Source: Cellulomonas taurus | GTDB lineage: Bacteria > Actinomycetota > Actinomycetes > Actinomycetales > Cellulomonadaceae | Direction of reading: 5' to 3' | DNA length: 64,000 nt | Assembly: GCF_012931845.1 (NCBI RefSeq) | Contig: NZ_CP051884.1 | Coordinates: forward strand, 3,286,001 to 3,350,000 | Shown: piece after piece, positions 1-8,279 of the stretch | Numbering within the stretch: the first letter of the stretch is position 1 | Layout of the letters: each line of letters starts with the position of its first letter | Made by a program: the position numbers and the translations under genes | Notes under the pieces: model-generated | Database searches by the model: none | Told to the model about the DNA's origin: nothing | The model's input: the letters and a program-made list of their open reading frames with translations, nothing else

Positions 1-258
1 GGGGCGACCGCGATGGCCGGCCCGATCACGCTGGTCGGGCTGATGGTGCCGCACATCGTGCGCTGGCTGGTCGGACCCGATCAGCGTTGGATCCTCGGGC
101 TGTCAGCGCTGGCCGGGCCGGTGCTGGTGCTGCTCGCGGATGTGGCGGCGCGGGTGCTGCTCTGGCCGGGTGAGCTGCCGGTCGGGGTGGTGACGGCCTT
201 CATCGGGGCGCCGGTGCTGATCGCGCTGGTGCGGCGGCGGAAGGCGAGCGGGCTGTGA
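1..258 (+). CDS. Iron-siderophore ABC transporter permease (FecCD family), C-terminal fragment
   Basis: Only the last 85 codons are present; the gene begins upstream of the window. The visible part carries the FecCD C-terminal signature AGPITLVGLMVPHIVR, followed by two hydrophobic segments and a basic tail ending RRRKASGL. Family members form the membrane channel of ferric-siderophore, heme or cobalamin importers. The stop overlaps the GTG start of a second FecCD permease by three bases, so the two permeases are co-translated and probably form a heterodimeric channel served by the ATPase that follows. The substrate cannot be read from this fragment. Confidence 0.93.
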   Translation, partial: GATAMAGPITLVGLMVPHIVRWLVGPDQRWILGLSALAGPVLVLLADVAARVLLWPGELPVGVVTAFIGAPVLIALVRRRKASGL

Positions 259-1256
259 GGGCCGTGCGGACTGTGCGGACTGTGCGGGCACAGATCGCCG
301 TGACGGCGCTGACGGTGGTGGCGCTGCTGCTCGCCGTCGTCGCACTGGGGCTGGGCGACTACCCGTTGAGCGTGCCGGAGGTGGTGCGGGCGCTGGTCAC
401 GGATCAGGGCTTCGCCAGCACGATCGTGGTGCAGTGGCGGCTGCCACGGGTGCTGGTGGCGCTGGTGTTCGGGGCGGCGCTCGGGGTGTCCGGGGCACTG
501 TTCCAGTCACTGACCCGCAATCCGCTCGGGTCGCCGGACGTGATCGGGTTCTCCACCGGGTCGTACACCGGGGTACTGCTGGTGACCACGGTCGTCGGCA
601 CCGGGACGCTCGGGGTGTCGGCCGGGGCGCTGATCGCCGGACTGGCCACCGCGCTGGTGGTGTACCTGCTGGCCTACCGGGACGGGGTGCAGGGCTTCCG
701 GCTGATCGTGGTCGGGATCGGGGTGACCGGGATGCTGCACGGGGTGAACGTGTGGCTGTTGCTCCGGGCGAAGACCGAGGTGGCGATGGCGGCGTCGATC
801 TGGGGCGCGGGGTCGATCTCGCTGACCGGGTGGTCCCAGGCACTGCCCGCCTTCGCGGTGTTCGCGGTGCTCACGCCGCTGATCTGGGCGGTCCGTGGTC
901 CCCTACGGCAGCTGGAGCTCGGTGACGACGCCGCGGGGGCGCACGGACTCCGGGTGGAGACGACCCGGCTGGCGGTGGTGGTGCTCGGGGTGGCGCTGAT
1001 CGCGACGGTGACAGCGAGCGCCGGGCCGATCGCCTTTGTGGCGCTGTCGGCACCGCAGATCGCGCGGCGACTGACCCGGTCGGCGGGTCTGCCGCTGCTG
1101 GCGTCGGCGTTGACCGGTGGTGTGCTGCTGCTGGGGGCCGATCTGATCGCGCAGCACGTGCTGCCGACGGCGGTGCCGGTGGGTGTGGTGACGGTGGTGC
1201 TCGGCGGGATCTACCTGCTGACCCTGATCGTGCGGGAGGCGCGACGTCGATGGTGA
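255..1256 (+). CDS. Iron-siderophore ABC transporter permease (FecCD family)
   Basis: This 333-aa protein is full length for FecCD permeases. After a short basic leader it has the typical run LPRVLVALVFGAALGVSGALF followed by TRNPLGSPDVIG, and near the C terminus the repeated family motif ASAGPIAFVALSAPQIARR. About nine or ten hydrophobic segments are visible. The GTG start at 255 overlaps the stop of the upstream permease, and its own end overlaps the ATPase start by seven bases. It should be the second half of a heterodimeric channel importing an iron chelate across the cytoplasmic membrane. The binding protein must lie outside the window. Confidence 0.95.
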   Translation: MRAVRTVRTVRAQIAVTALTVVALLLAVVALGLGDYPLSVPEVVRALVTDQGFASTIVVQWRLPRVLVALVFGAALGVSGALFQSLTRNPLGSPDVIGFSTGSYTGVLLVTTVVGTGTLGVSAGALIAGLATALVVYLLAYRDGVQGFRLIVVGIGVTGMLHGVNVWLLLRAKTEVAMAASIWGAGSISLTGWSQALPAFAVFAVLTPLIWAVRGPLRQLELGDDAAGAHGLRVETTRLAVVVLGVALIATVTASAGPIAFVALSAPQIARRLTRSAGLPLLASALTGGVLLLGADLIAQHVLPTAVPVGVVTVVLGGIYLLTLIVREARRRW

Positions 1257-2056
1257 ACGAGCAGCGGTTGCGGGCGGACGGGCTGACCCTGGGCTACGAC
1301 CGGAAGACGGTGGCGACCGACCTGAGCCTGAGCATCCCGGACGACTCCTTCACGGTGATCGTCGGGCCGAACGCCTGCGGCAAGTCGACCCTGCTGCGGT
1401 CGCTGGCCCGGCTGTTGAAGCCGACCGCCGGCGAGGTGCTGCTGGACGGCGGGTCGATCCACCGGCTGCCGACCAAGGAGGTGGCGCGCCGGGTGGGGCT
1501 GCTGCCGCAGAGCGCGCTGGCGCCGGAGGGGATCACGGTCGCCGATCTGGTCGCCCGCGGCCGCTATCCGCACCAGAACCTGTTCCGGCAGCAGTCGGAG
1601 GCCGATCGTCGGGCGGTGGCCGAGGCGATGGCGGCGACCCGGGTGACCGAGCTGGCGGCGGTGCCGGTGGACGAGCTCTCCGGCGGCCAGCGGCAGCGGG
1701 TCTGGGTGGCGATGGCCCTGGCCCAGCAGACCGGCATCCTGCTGCTGGACGAGCCGACCACGTTCCTGGACATCGCCCACCAGATCGAGCTGATGGATCT
1801 GTTCGCCCGGCTGCACCAGGAGGGGGCGACCCTGGTGGCGGTGCTGCACGACCTGAACCACGCCGCCCGGTACGCCACGCACCTGGTGGTGATGTCCGAC
1901 GGCGCGGTCGTGGCCCAGGGCCGCCCCGCCGAGGTGGTGACCGCGGAGCTGGTGGAGTCGGTGTTCGGCCTGCCGTGCCTGGTGGTGCCGGACCCGCTGG
2001 CGGGGACGCCGATGGTGATTCCGCGCGGGGCGGCGCATCCGGCGCAGGACGCCTAG
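1250..2056 (+). CDS. Iron-siderophore ABC transporter ATP-binding protein (FepC/FecE-like)
   Basis: A 268-aa ABC ATPase that powers the two FecCD permeases. Walker A is GPNACGKST (residues 39-47; the usual second Gly of GPNGCGKST is Ala, a common variant), the signature is LSGGQRQR, Walker B is ILLLDEPTTFLD, and the switch His lies in VAVLHDLNHA. The spacing and the LDIAHQIELM stretch after Walker B are typical of siderophore and cobalamin ATPases. The gene converges on the NRAMP gene, sharing its last four bases with that gene's end. Iron-dependent control is expected for the operon, but its promoter is outside the window. Confidence 0.95.
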   Translation: MVNEQRLRADGLTLGYDRKTVATDLSLSIPDDSFTVIVGPNACGKSTLLRSLARLLKPTAGEVLLDGGSIHRLPTKEVARRVGLLPQSALAPEGITVADLVARGRYPHQNLFRQQSEADRRAVAEAMAATRVTELAAVPVDELSGGQRQRVWVAMALAQQTGILLLDEPTTFLDIAHQIELMDLFARLHQEGATLVAVLHDLNHAARYATHLVVMSDGAVVAQGRPAEVVTAELVESVFGLPCLVVPDPLAGTPMVIPRGAAHPAQDA

Positions 2057-3270
2057 GACCCGGTTCCGAGCAGGACCAGCAGCACCAGGTTCAGCGCGAC
2101 GACCAGGGCGACGACCACGATCAGCACCGCTTGCAGGCCGCGACGATTGGCGTGCTCGCCCATGAGTCGTCGGTCGGCGTTCAGCTTCACCAGCGGGATG
2201 GCCGCGAACGGGATGCCGAAGCTCAGCACCACCTGGCTCACCACCAGGGTCCAGGTCGGGTCCGCGCCGAGGCCGAGCAGTAGCAGTGCCGGGGCGAGGG
2301 TGATCGCGCGCCGGACCAGCAGGGGGATGCGGCGGTGGATCAACCCCTCCATCACCGCCGCACCCGCGTAGCAGCCGACCGAGGTGGAGGCCAGGCCGGA
2401 GGCCAGCAGCCCGACCGCGAACACCAGGCCGACCCCACCGCCCAGGGCGTCGCTGATCGCGGCGTGCGCGCCCTCGATGGTGTCGGTGCCGTCCACCCCG
2501 CGCAGGTTGGCGGCGGCGACCAGGAGCAGGCCGATGTTCACCGCACCGGCGACGACCAGCGCCGTCACCACGTCCCACCGGCTGGCGCGCAACAGCCGGT
2601 GCCGGGTCGGGGCGTCGTCGGTGCGGCCGAAGCGGTCACGGCTGAGCGCGGAGTGCACGTAGATCGCGTGCGGCATCACGGTGGCACCGAGCATGGAGGC
2701 GGCCAGCAGCACGGAGTCGGTGCCGGCGAACCGGGGTGCCAGACCCGCCAGCATCTCCGCCGGGTCCGGTGGGCCGACCACGAGTCCGGCCAGGAAGCCG
2801 ACCACGATCACCAGCAGCAGGGCGGTCACCACTGCCTCGAACCGGCGCTGGCCGTAGCGGTCCTGGGTGGCGAGCAGCAGCATCGAGACCACCCCGACGA
2901 TCAGCCCGCCCCAGACCAGCGGGAGGCCGAACAGCAGGTGCAGGGCGATGGCCCCACCGACGACCTCGGCGATGTCGGTGGCGGCGGCGACCACCTCGGC
3001 CTGCGCCCAGAACGCCAGCCGCGGACCGCGCCGCATCCGCCGGCCCAGCACTCCGGGCAGCGAGTCGCCGGTGACGATGCCGAGCTTGGCCGACTGGTAC
3101 TGGATCAGCACCGCCATCGCGTTGGCGGCGACCAGCACCCAGAGCAGGAGGTAGCCGTACCGCGCACCGGCGGTCAGGTTGGCGGCGACGTTGCCCGGGT
3201 CGACGTAGGCGATGGCGGCGACGAAGGCGGGGCCGAAGAGGGCTACCAGACGACGAGAGTTCGGGTGCAC
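2053..3270 (-). CDS. mntH: NRAMP-family divalent metal (Mn2+/Fe2+) transporter
   Basis: A 405-aa polytopic membrane protein with the NRAMP metal-site motif DPGN at residues 24-27 and MPHAIYVHS in TM6 (canonical MPHNLYLHS). About eleven membrane segments are visible. Family members are proton-coupled importers of Mn2+ and Fe2+. The start is GTG at 3270, with no Shine-Dalgarno but a TACTCT -10-like hexamer exactly six bases upstream, which suggests a leaderless mRNA. It lies 26 bp downstream of the YgjV-like gene on the same strand and converges on the siderophore ATPase, so two metal uptake systems sit tail to tail. Confidence 0.93.
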   Translation of the reverse strand: MHPNSRRLVALFGPAFVAAIAYVDPGNVAANLTAGARYGYLLLWVLVAANAMAVLIQYQSAKLGIVTGDSLPGVLGRRMRRGPRLAFWAQAEVVAAATDIAEVVGGAIALHLLFGLPLVWGGLIVGVVSMLLLATQDRYGQRRFEAVVTALLLVIVVGFLAGLVVGPPDPAEMLAGLAPRFAGTDSVLLAASMLGATVMPHAIYVHSALSRDRFGRTDDAPTRHRLLRASRWDVVTALVVAGAVNIGLLLVAAANLRGVDGTDTIEGAHAAISDALGGGVGLVFAVGLLASGLASTSVGCYAGAAVMEGLIHRRIPLLVRRAITLAPALLLLGLGADPTWTLVVSQVVLSFGIPFAAIPLVKLNADRRLMGEHANRRGLQAVLIVVVALVVALNLVLLVLLGTGS

Positions 3271-3276
3271 GAACTT

Positions 3277-3282
3277 AGAGTA
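3277..3282 (-). promoter_or_regulatory. -10 element of a leaderless mntH promoter
   Basis: On the minus strand TACTCT ends six bases before the GTG start of mntH, so transcription would begin at the start codon. The same spacing recurs at other genes in the window. No convincing -35 is visible. Confidence 0.5.
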
Positions 3283-3296
3283 ACGGCGATCCGATG

Positions 3297-3917
3297 TCAG
3301 GGCGTGATCGGGCGGGTCCAGGTGTTGTGATCGGGAGTGGGGGTGAAGCCGACCCGGGTCAGATAGGGATGCAGCGCGTCGGTGTGCGGGTGGGCCGTCA
3401 GCTCGCTCAGGCCGGTGGCCGCAAGCACGCCGCTGCGGCGGTAGACGAACTCCCCGGGGGCGAAGTCGCGGAACCGCGGCGTCACGTAGTCGAGCAGCAC
3501 CTCCCCCACTCCGTCGCCGGTGTCCCGGAGCACGACCATGCCGACGGTCTCGTCACCGCGCAGGACCAGGTAGGCCCAGGTGCCGTCGCCGGAGTACCGC
3601 GGGTAGAACCGGGCGATGTCCTCGGCGTGCACCGCGGTGACGTGGCGCAGGTACGCCTCCGACGGGCCGACCTCGATCACCCGGTAGGCATCGGTGTCGT
3701 GCCGCTCCCGCAGCAGCCGCCAGATCCAGTACAGGTCGATCAGCGCGATCACGCCGTTCATCGCGGCGAAGGGCCAGATGTCGGCCCAGATGTTGTACCC
3801 GGTGGCGATCAGCGACCCCACCAGGTTGAGCACGCGGAACCGGAGCACCCGGGCCTGCATGAGCGACACGACGACCAGGACCGAACCGGTCCACCCGATG
3901 ATCTCCAGCAGCGGCAT
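3297..3917 (-). CDS. YgjV-like membrane protein with GNAT-like C-terminal half
   Basis: 206 aa. The N-terminal ~75 residues form two or three membrane segments resembling YgjV-family inner-membrane proteins (LLEIIGWTGSVLVVVSLMQ, then a turn with NLVGSLIATGYNIWA). The soluble C-terminal ~130 residues look like an acyltransferase fold: a strand containing GMVVLRD, then GEVLLDYVTPRFRDFAPGEF and a closing YLTRVGF. No catalytic residue can be assigned. The ATG at 3917 has TACCGT six bases upstream, so it is probably leaderless. The biochemical role is unknown. Confidence 0.75.
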   Translation of the reverse strand: MPLLEIIGWTGSVLVVVSLMQARVLRFRVLNLVGSLIATGYNIWADIWPFAAMNGVIALIDLYWIWRLLRERHDTDAYRVIEVGPSEAYLRHVTAVHAEDIARFYPRYSGDGTWAYLVLRGDETVGMVVLRDTGDGVGEVLLDYVTPRFRDFAPGEFVYRRSGVLAATGLSELTAHPHTDALHPYLTRVGFTPTPDHNTWTRPITP

Positions 3918-3923
3918 GCCGCG

Positions 3924-3929
3924 ACGGTA
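3924..3929 (-). promoter_or_regulatory. -10 element of a leaderless promoter for the YgjV-like gene
   Basis: TACCGT on the minus strand, followed by six bases and then the ATG at 3917. It is the same arrangement as at dcd and the DinB-like gene. Confidence 0.5.
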
Positions 3930-3935
3930 GCGGCG

Positions 3936-4961
3936 TCAGTCCGCCAGCACCGCCGAGGCGTGCGGGTCGACGGTCAACCACACCCGTTCGCCCACCTCCG
4001 GCATCCGGTCCGCGGGCGGTCGGGCCGCCACCGGGGCGAGCGGGTCACCCGCCAGGCCGGTCGCCGCGGAGTGCGGGTCGAGGTCGGCGACCACCTCGGG
4101 GCGGCCACGGCGGGTGCGACGACCGGTGACGGTGGCGGCGATCATCGGCGGCTCACCGGACCGGGCGCCCGCGGCGGGGGGCACCGCGTCGGGCGCGACG
4201 ACCGCCCAACCGCCCTCGGCCACCACCCGGGTGCCGTCCGGGCCGGGCAGCGCGGTGCGGTAGCCGAGGAACCGGGCCACCTCGGCCGTCGCCGGTGCCG
4301 CCCACAGCTGTTCGGGGCTGCCGGTCTGCACCAGCCGGCCGGCGGACATCACCGCGACCCGGTCGGCGACCGTGGCCGCCTCGTCCTGGTCGTGGGTGAC
4401 GAACAGCGCGGTGGTGCCGGTCGCCACCAGGGCACTGCGCAGATCGTCGGCCAGGCGCTCGCGCAAGCCCCGGTCCAGGGCCGACAGCGGCTCGTCCAGC
4501 AGCAGCAACCGGGGTCGTGGGGCGAGCGAGCGCGCCAGCGCGACCCGCTGTCGCTCGCCACCGGACAGGGTGCCCACCGCACGGTCGGCGTAGCCGGGCA
4601 GGCCGACCAGTTCCAGCAACTCGGCGACCCGGGCAGCCCGCTCGGGGCCGCGCGGCAGACCGTAGGCGACATTGCCGCCGACCGTGCGGTGCCCGAACAG
4701 CTGACCGTCCTGGAACACCAGCCCGAAGCCGCGCTGGTGGGTCGGCACGCCGGCGATGTCCCGGCCGCGCCAACTGATCGACCCGGCCGCGACCGGTTCC
4801 AGTCCGGCCACCGCCCGCAACAGGGACGACTTGCCGCAGCCCGAGGGGCCGAGGAGCGCCAGCACCCGCCCGACCTCCACGGTCAGGCTCACCCGGTCCA
4901 CCGCCGTGACACCGGGGTAGCGGACCACCAGGTCGCTCACCCGCAGACCGTCGTGGGTCAC
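3936..4961 (-). CDS. Thiamine/iron-type ABC transporter ATP-binding protein
   Basis: 341 aa. Walker A is GPSGCGKSS, the signature LSGGERQR, Walker B LLLLDEPLSALD and the switch region VTHDQDEA, as in PotA/FbpC/ThiQ-type importers. A C-terminal regulatory extension of about 130 residues follows the nucleotide-binding domain. The GTG start at 4961 overlaps the permease stop as GTGA, so it is translationally coupled and last in the operon. The TPP riboswitch upstream of the first gene makes thiamine or one of its phosphates or precursors the likely substrate. Sequence alone would also fit Fe3+. Confidence 0.92.
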   Translation of the reverse strand: MTHDGLRVSDLVVRYPGVTAVDRVSLTVEVGRVLALLGPSGCGKSSLLRAVAGLEPVAAGSISWRGRDIAGVPTHQRGFGLVFQDGQLFGHRTVGGNVAYGLPRGPERAARVAELLELVGLPGYADRAVGTLSGGERQRVALARSLAPRPRLLLLDEPLSALDRGLRERLADDLRSALVATGTTALFVTHDQDEAATVADRVAVMSAGRLVQTGSPEQLWAAPATAEVARFLGYRTALPGPDGTRVVAEGGWAVVAPDAVPPAAGARSGEPPMIAATVTGRRTRRGRPEVVADLDPHSAATGLAGDPLAPVAARPPADRMPEVGERVWLTVDPHASAVLAD

Positions 4962-6664
4962 AGTTCGCCTCCGAATCCGCGCAGCCGTTCGGCCAGCGCC
5001 ATCACCCCCGCTGTCAGGACCGCGAGCACCACACTCGCCGCCAGGGCCATCCCGTACCGGTCGGCGCCGGGCAGCCCGATCAGCCGGAAGATCACCACCG
5101 GCAGGGTGGGCCGATCCGGCCGGGCCAGGAAGCTGGTCGCGCCGAACTCACCGAGTGACACGGCGAAGGCGAAGCCGACCGCCAGCCCCAGCGAGCGGAG
5201 CACCACCGGCAGGTCGATGGTGGCGAGCACCCGACCCGGCCCGGCGCCCAGGGTCGCCGCCGCCTCACGCAACCGGGGGTCGATCGCACGGAGCACCGGC
5301 AGCACGGTCCGCACCACCAGCGGCACCGCGACCACCGCCTGCGCGATCGGCACCAGGATGCCGCTGGTGCGCAGATCGGTGCTGATCCCGAACGGGTGGC
5401 CCATCACCAGCAGGAAGCCGAAGCCCACGGTCACCGCCGACACCCCGAGCGGCAGCATGAACGCCCCGTCCAGCACCGCCACCGTCCGGCGCAGCACCGG
5501 GTGCCGGGGTCGCCGCGACACCACCAGGGCGACCAAGCCGCCGACCAGCACCGCGAGCAGCGTGGCGTCGACGGCCACCGCGAGCGAGTTCCGCAGTGCC
5601 TCCCACACGGTGACGGTCAGGGCCGAGTCGCCCCCGGTGGTCGCCAGTGCGCGGTAGTGGTCGACCCCCCAGCCGTCACCGACCCGCAGTGACCCGGTGA
5701 CCAGCGCGATCAGCGGCAGCGCGAGCAGCACCAGGGTGAGCGCGGTGATGACGGTCGGCACCGGATGCGGCCGAGTCGGTGCCGTCGGCGCCTCGACCAG
5801 CGCCAGTGCCCGTTCCCGGCGACTGCGCGCCCGGCCCGCGACCGCCAGCGCGGCGCCGACCACGACCACCTGCACCACCGACAGCACGGCGGCGGCCCGC
5901 AGGTCGAGGAACTGGGTGGTCTGGATCCAGATCTCGGTCTCCACGGTGCCGAACCGCAGGCCACCGAGCACCAGCACGGTGCCGAAGGCCGTGGCGCAGA
6001 ACAGGAACACCAGCGAGGCCGCCGACACGATCGCCGGGGCGAGCGCCGGCAGGGTGACGGTGAGGAAGGCCCGCGCCGGTCCGGCACCGAGGGACCGGGC
6101 CGCCTGCTCCGGCCTCGGGTCCAGCCGGGACCACAGGCCGCCCACGGTGCGCACCACCACCGCGTAGTTGAAGAACACCAGCGCCGCGATGATCGCGGTG
6201 AAGCTGCCGTCCAGCCCTAGGAACCCGAGCGGGCCGTTGTCGCGCAGCAACGCCCGGAAGGCGACGCCGACTACCACGGTGGGCAGCACGAACGGGATGG
6301 TGACGAATGCCCGCAGCACCCCCTGACCGCGGAACCGGCAGCGATAGAGCAGGTACGCCCCCGGGATGCCGAGCAGCACCGAGACCACGGTGCCGATCGC
6401 GCCCTGCGCCAGGGTCAGGCCGATGATCCGCCAGGTCCGCGGGCGGCCGAAGACCTCCGCGAAGCCGGACAGGTCGGGCCCGCCGTCCCAGAACCCCCGG
6501 CCGACCAGCGACAGCACCGGCCAGGCGAAGAACACCCCGAGGAACACCAGCGGGACCGTCGCCGCGAGGGTCCAGGCGAGGTGCCGAGTGCGCAGTCTCC
6601 GAGGGACCGGTCGTCCGGGACGCCTCAGGAACTCCGCACTCGGCGGCTGCGCGGGGCCGGGCAT
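4958..6664 (-). CDS. Thiamine-type ABC transporter permease, fused two-domain (ThiP/FbpB-like)
   Basis: 568 aa with about twelve membrane segments arranged as two homologous halves, each with its own permease coupling loop (around EQAARSLGAGPARAF and LREAAATLGAGPGRVLATI). Such duplicated permeases work with one ATPase dimer in thiamine (ThiP) and Fe3+ (FbpB) importers. The start at 6664 lies three bases after the stop of the binding-protein gene, and the end overlaps the ATPase start. Assignment to thiamine rests on the riboswitch rather than on any residue seen here. Confidence 0.92.
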   Translation of the reverse strand: MPGPAQPPSAEFLRRPGRPVPRRLRTRHLAWTLAATVPLVFLGVFFAWPVLSLVGRGFWDGGPDLSGFAEVFGRPRTWRIIGLTLAQGAIGTVVSVLLGIPGAYLLYRCRFRGQGVLRAFVTIPFVLPTVVVGVAFRALLRDNGPLGFLGLDGSFTAIIAALVFFNYAVVVRTVGGLWSRLDPRPEQAARSLGAGPARAFLTVTLPALAPAIVSAASLVFLFCATAFGTVLVLGGLRFGTVETEIWIQTTQFLDLRAAAVLSVVQVVVVGAALAVAGRARSRRERALALVEAPTAPTRPHPVPTVITALTLVLLALPLIALVTGSLRVGDGWGVDHYRALATTGGDSALTVTVWEALRNSLAVAVDATLLAVLVGGLVALVVSRRPRHPVLRRTVAVLDGAFMLPLGVSAVTVGFGFLLVMGHPFGISTDLRTSGILVPIAQAVVAVPLVVRTVLPVLRAIDPRLREAAATLGAGPGRVLATIDLPVVLRSLGLAVGFAFAVSLGEFGATSFLARPDRPTLPVVIFRLIGLPGADRYGMALAASVVLAVLTAGVMALAERLRGFGGEL

Positions 6665-6667
6665 GGG

Positions 6668-7714
6668 TCAGCCGACCACCAGGTCGGTCCAGGTGCGCAC
6701 CCAGTCGTCCCGGTTCGCGGAGATCTCGGCCGGGTCGACGGTCCAGGGGTCGTCGGACAGCGGCGCCCACTGCTGCCAGGTGTCCGGCAGGCTCGCGGTC
6801 GAGGACACCGGGTACATGTACATCGAGCCGGGGATGTCCTCCTGGACCTCGTCGGAGAGCAGGAAGTCGATCAACTGCTGGGCACCCTCCGGGTTCTGCG
6901 CCCCCTCGAGCACCCCGGCGTACTCGACCTGGCGGAAGCAGGTGTCGAGCATCGCCGCGGTGGTCGGACCGGTGGCGTCGTCGGTGACGGTCTCCGGAGG
7001 GGAGGAGGCGTAGGACAGCGCGATCGGCCGGGACCCACCGCCACCGCCACCGGAGAAGTCGGAGTAGTAGGCGTCCGACCAGCTCTCGGCCACCTTGAGC
7101 CCGTTGTCCTTGAGCGCCGACCAGTACGCCTGCCAGCCGTCCTCGCCCTTGGCGCCGATGGTCGCGAGCAGGAAGGACAGGCCCGGGGAACTGGTCGCCG
7201 CGTTGGTGACCACCGTCAGGTCCTTGTACTGGGGCGCTGTCAGGTCATCCAGCGTGGTCGGTGCCGCCAGGCCGTGATCGGCGAACCAGACGGTGTCCAC
7301 GTTCAGGCACACGTCGCCCATGTCCACCGCGGTCAACGAACCGGAGTCATCCGGGGCGTACTGCGCGGCGTCGGCGGCGGCCGGGACCTCGGAGGTGTAC
7401 GGCTGCAACACCCCGGCGTCGATGGCGCGGGTGGCGAAGCTGTTGTCGATCCCGTAGACCACGTCGCCCAACGGGCTGTCCTTGGTCAGGATCAGCTGGT
7501 TGACCAGCGCACCGCCGTCACCGGGTGCCACCTGCTTCACGGTCAGCCCGGTCCGCTGCTCGAAGTCGGCCAGCAGCCCGTCGCTCAGGTGGAAGGAGTC
7601 GTGGGTGACCAGCGTGACGGTGCCGCCGTCGGACGACGACTCGTCCGCCGTCGGGGTGGTGACCGAGCACGCGGCGAGGGCCATCACCAAGCCCGCCCCC
7701 AGGATCGTGCGCAT
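6668..7714 (-). CDS. Thiamine-type ABC transporter substrate-binding lipoprotein (ThiB-like)
   Basis: 348 aa beginning with a short lipoprotein signal whose lipobox is ALAAC (Cys around residue 16), then a Ser/Asp-rich linker. The body resembles the ThiB/TbpA-FbpA group: VTLVTHDSFHLSDGLLADFE, GDVVYGIDNSF and PLLITD-like segments replaced here by GIDNSFATRAIDAGVL. The open frame continues upstream through the riboswitch, but ATG 7714 is preceded by the strong Shine-Dalgarno GAGGAGG, and that is the start chosen. It is the first gene of the binding protein-permease-ATPase operon. It probably captures thiamine or a related pyrimidine outside the membrane. Confidence 0.9.
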   Translation of the reverse strand: MRTILGAGLVMALAACSVTTPTADESSSDGGTVTLVTHDSFHLSDGLLADFEQRTGLTVKQVAPGDGGALVNQLILTKDSPLGDVVYGIDNSFATRAIDAGVLQPYTSEVPAAADAAQYAPDDSGSLTAVDMGDVCLNVDTVWFADHGLAAPTTLDDLTAPQYKDLTVVTNAATSSPGLSFLLATIGAKGEDGWQAYWSALKDNGLKVAESWSDAYYSDFSGGGGGGSRPIALSYASSPPETVTDDATGPTTAAMLDTCFRQVEYAGVLEGAQNPEGAQQLIDFLLSDEVQEDIPGSMYMYPVSSTASLPDTWQQWAPLSDDPWTVDPAEISANRDDWVRTWTDLVVG

Positions 7715-7719
7715 TGCTT

Positions 7720-7744
7720 CCTCCTCGATGAGTAACCGAGGGGG
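7720..7744 (-). promoter_or_regulatory. Hairpin that can sequester the Shine-Dalgarno of the thiamine-binding protein gene
   Basis: On the minus strand, CCCCCTCG (7744-7737) can pair with the ribosome binding site CGAGGAGG (7727-7720) across a nine-base loop: five contiguous pairs (CCTCG/CGAGG), one mismatch, then two more G-C pairs. It lies between the TPP aptamer and ATG 7714, where an expression platform acting on translation would be expected. Confidence 0.6.
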
Positions 7745-7785
7745 CCGCCCGGACACGGGTGTGCCAGGACGGGGAGAGATGTCTC

Positions 7786-7887
7786 GACTCCCTACGCCGG
7801 TGCTAACCGGATCAGGTGTGAGGGTCTGCGGTCCGTCCGCACTCTCAGCGCCGGTCGGGCCGTTGCCGGCCCGGGACGCTCCCCTGT
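7786..7887 (-). ncRNA. TPP (THI-box) riboswitch
   Basis: The minus strand has the THI-box landmarks in order: GGGGAGCG near 7885, CTGAGA at 7848-7843 followed by GTGCGG, then ACCCTCACACCTGATC and CCGGTTAGCACCGGCGTAGGGA ending near 7789. The CTGAGA, CCTGATC and GCGTAGGGA elements form the pyrimidine- and pyrophosphate-sensing helices of the thiamine pyrophosphate aptamer. It sits about 70 bases upstream of a thiamine-type binding-protein gene. High TPP should switch the importer operon off. Confidence 0.93.
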
Positions 7888-7985
7888 CGTTCGCCGCCGA
7901 CAGTACACCGTGTGCGACCTGCGATTGCACCCGGCTCCGGCTAGCGTGGACACCCGCAAGCCCCACCCACTCTGGAGGTCGCACC

Positions 7986-8279
7986 GTGTCCGACGAGGAG
8001 CAGAACGAGTCCACCCTGGCCAAGGTCACCGGGCTGATCGTGGCCGGTGCCGTGGCGTGGGTGGCGCAGAAGGCGCTGACCGCCGTCTGGAAGAAGACCC
8101 TCGGCCACGAGCCGCCGCAGCCGGAGAACCCGGGCGACAGCCGCCTGGGCGAGGTGGTGGCCGCCGCCGCGATCACCGGTGCGGTGGTGTCGCTGGCCCG
8201 GGTGATGGCGACCCGGGGCACCGCGCACTTCAGCAAGCGGGTCAACGACGGGCGACACCTGCCGGGCAAGGCGGACTGA
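7986..8279 (+). CDS. DUF4235-like small membrane protein
   Basis: 97 aa. The N terminus is short and acidic (SDEEQNES), then a hydrophobic segment (VTGLIVAGAVAWVAQKALTA), a Pro-rich linker and a second hydrophobic segment (VAAAAITGAVVSLARVMATR). This layout matches the small actinobacterial DUF4235 family, whose function is unknown. GTG 7986 is supported by GGAGG nine bases upstream; TAGCGT near 7943 could be the -10 of its promoter. It ends directly against the convergent mrpG stop. The family call is from general resemblance only. Confidence 0.75.
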   Translation: MSDEEQNESTLAKVTGLIVAGAVAWVAQKALTAVWKKTLGHEPPQPENPGDSRLGEVVAAAAITGAVVSLARVMATRGTAHFSKRVNDGRHLPGKAD

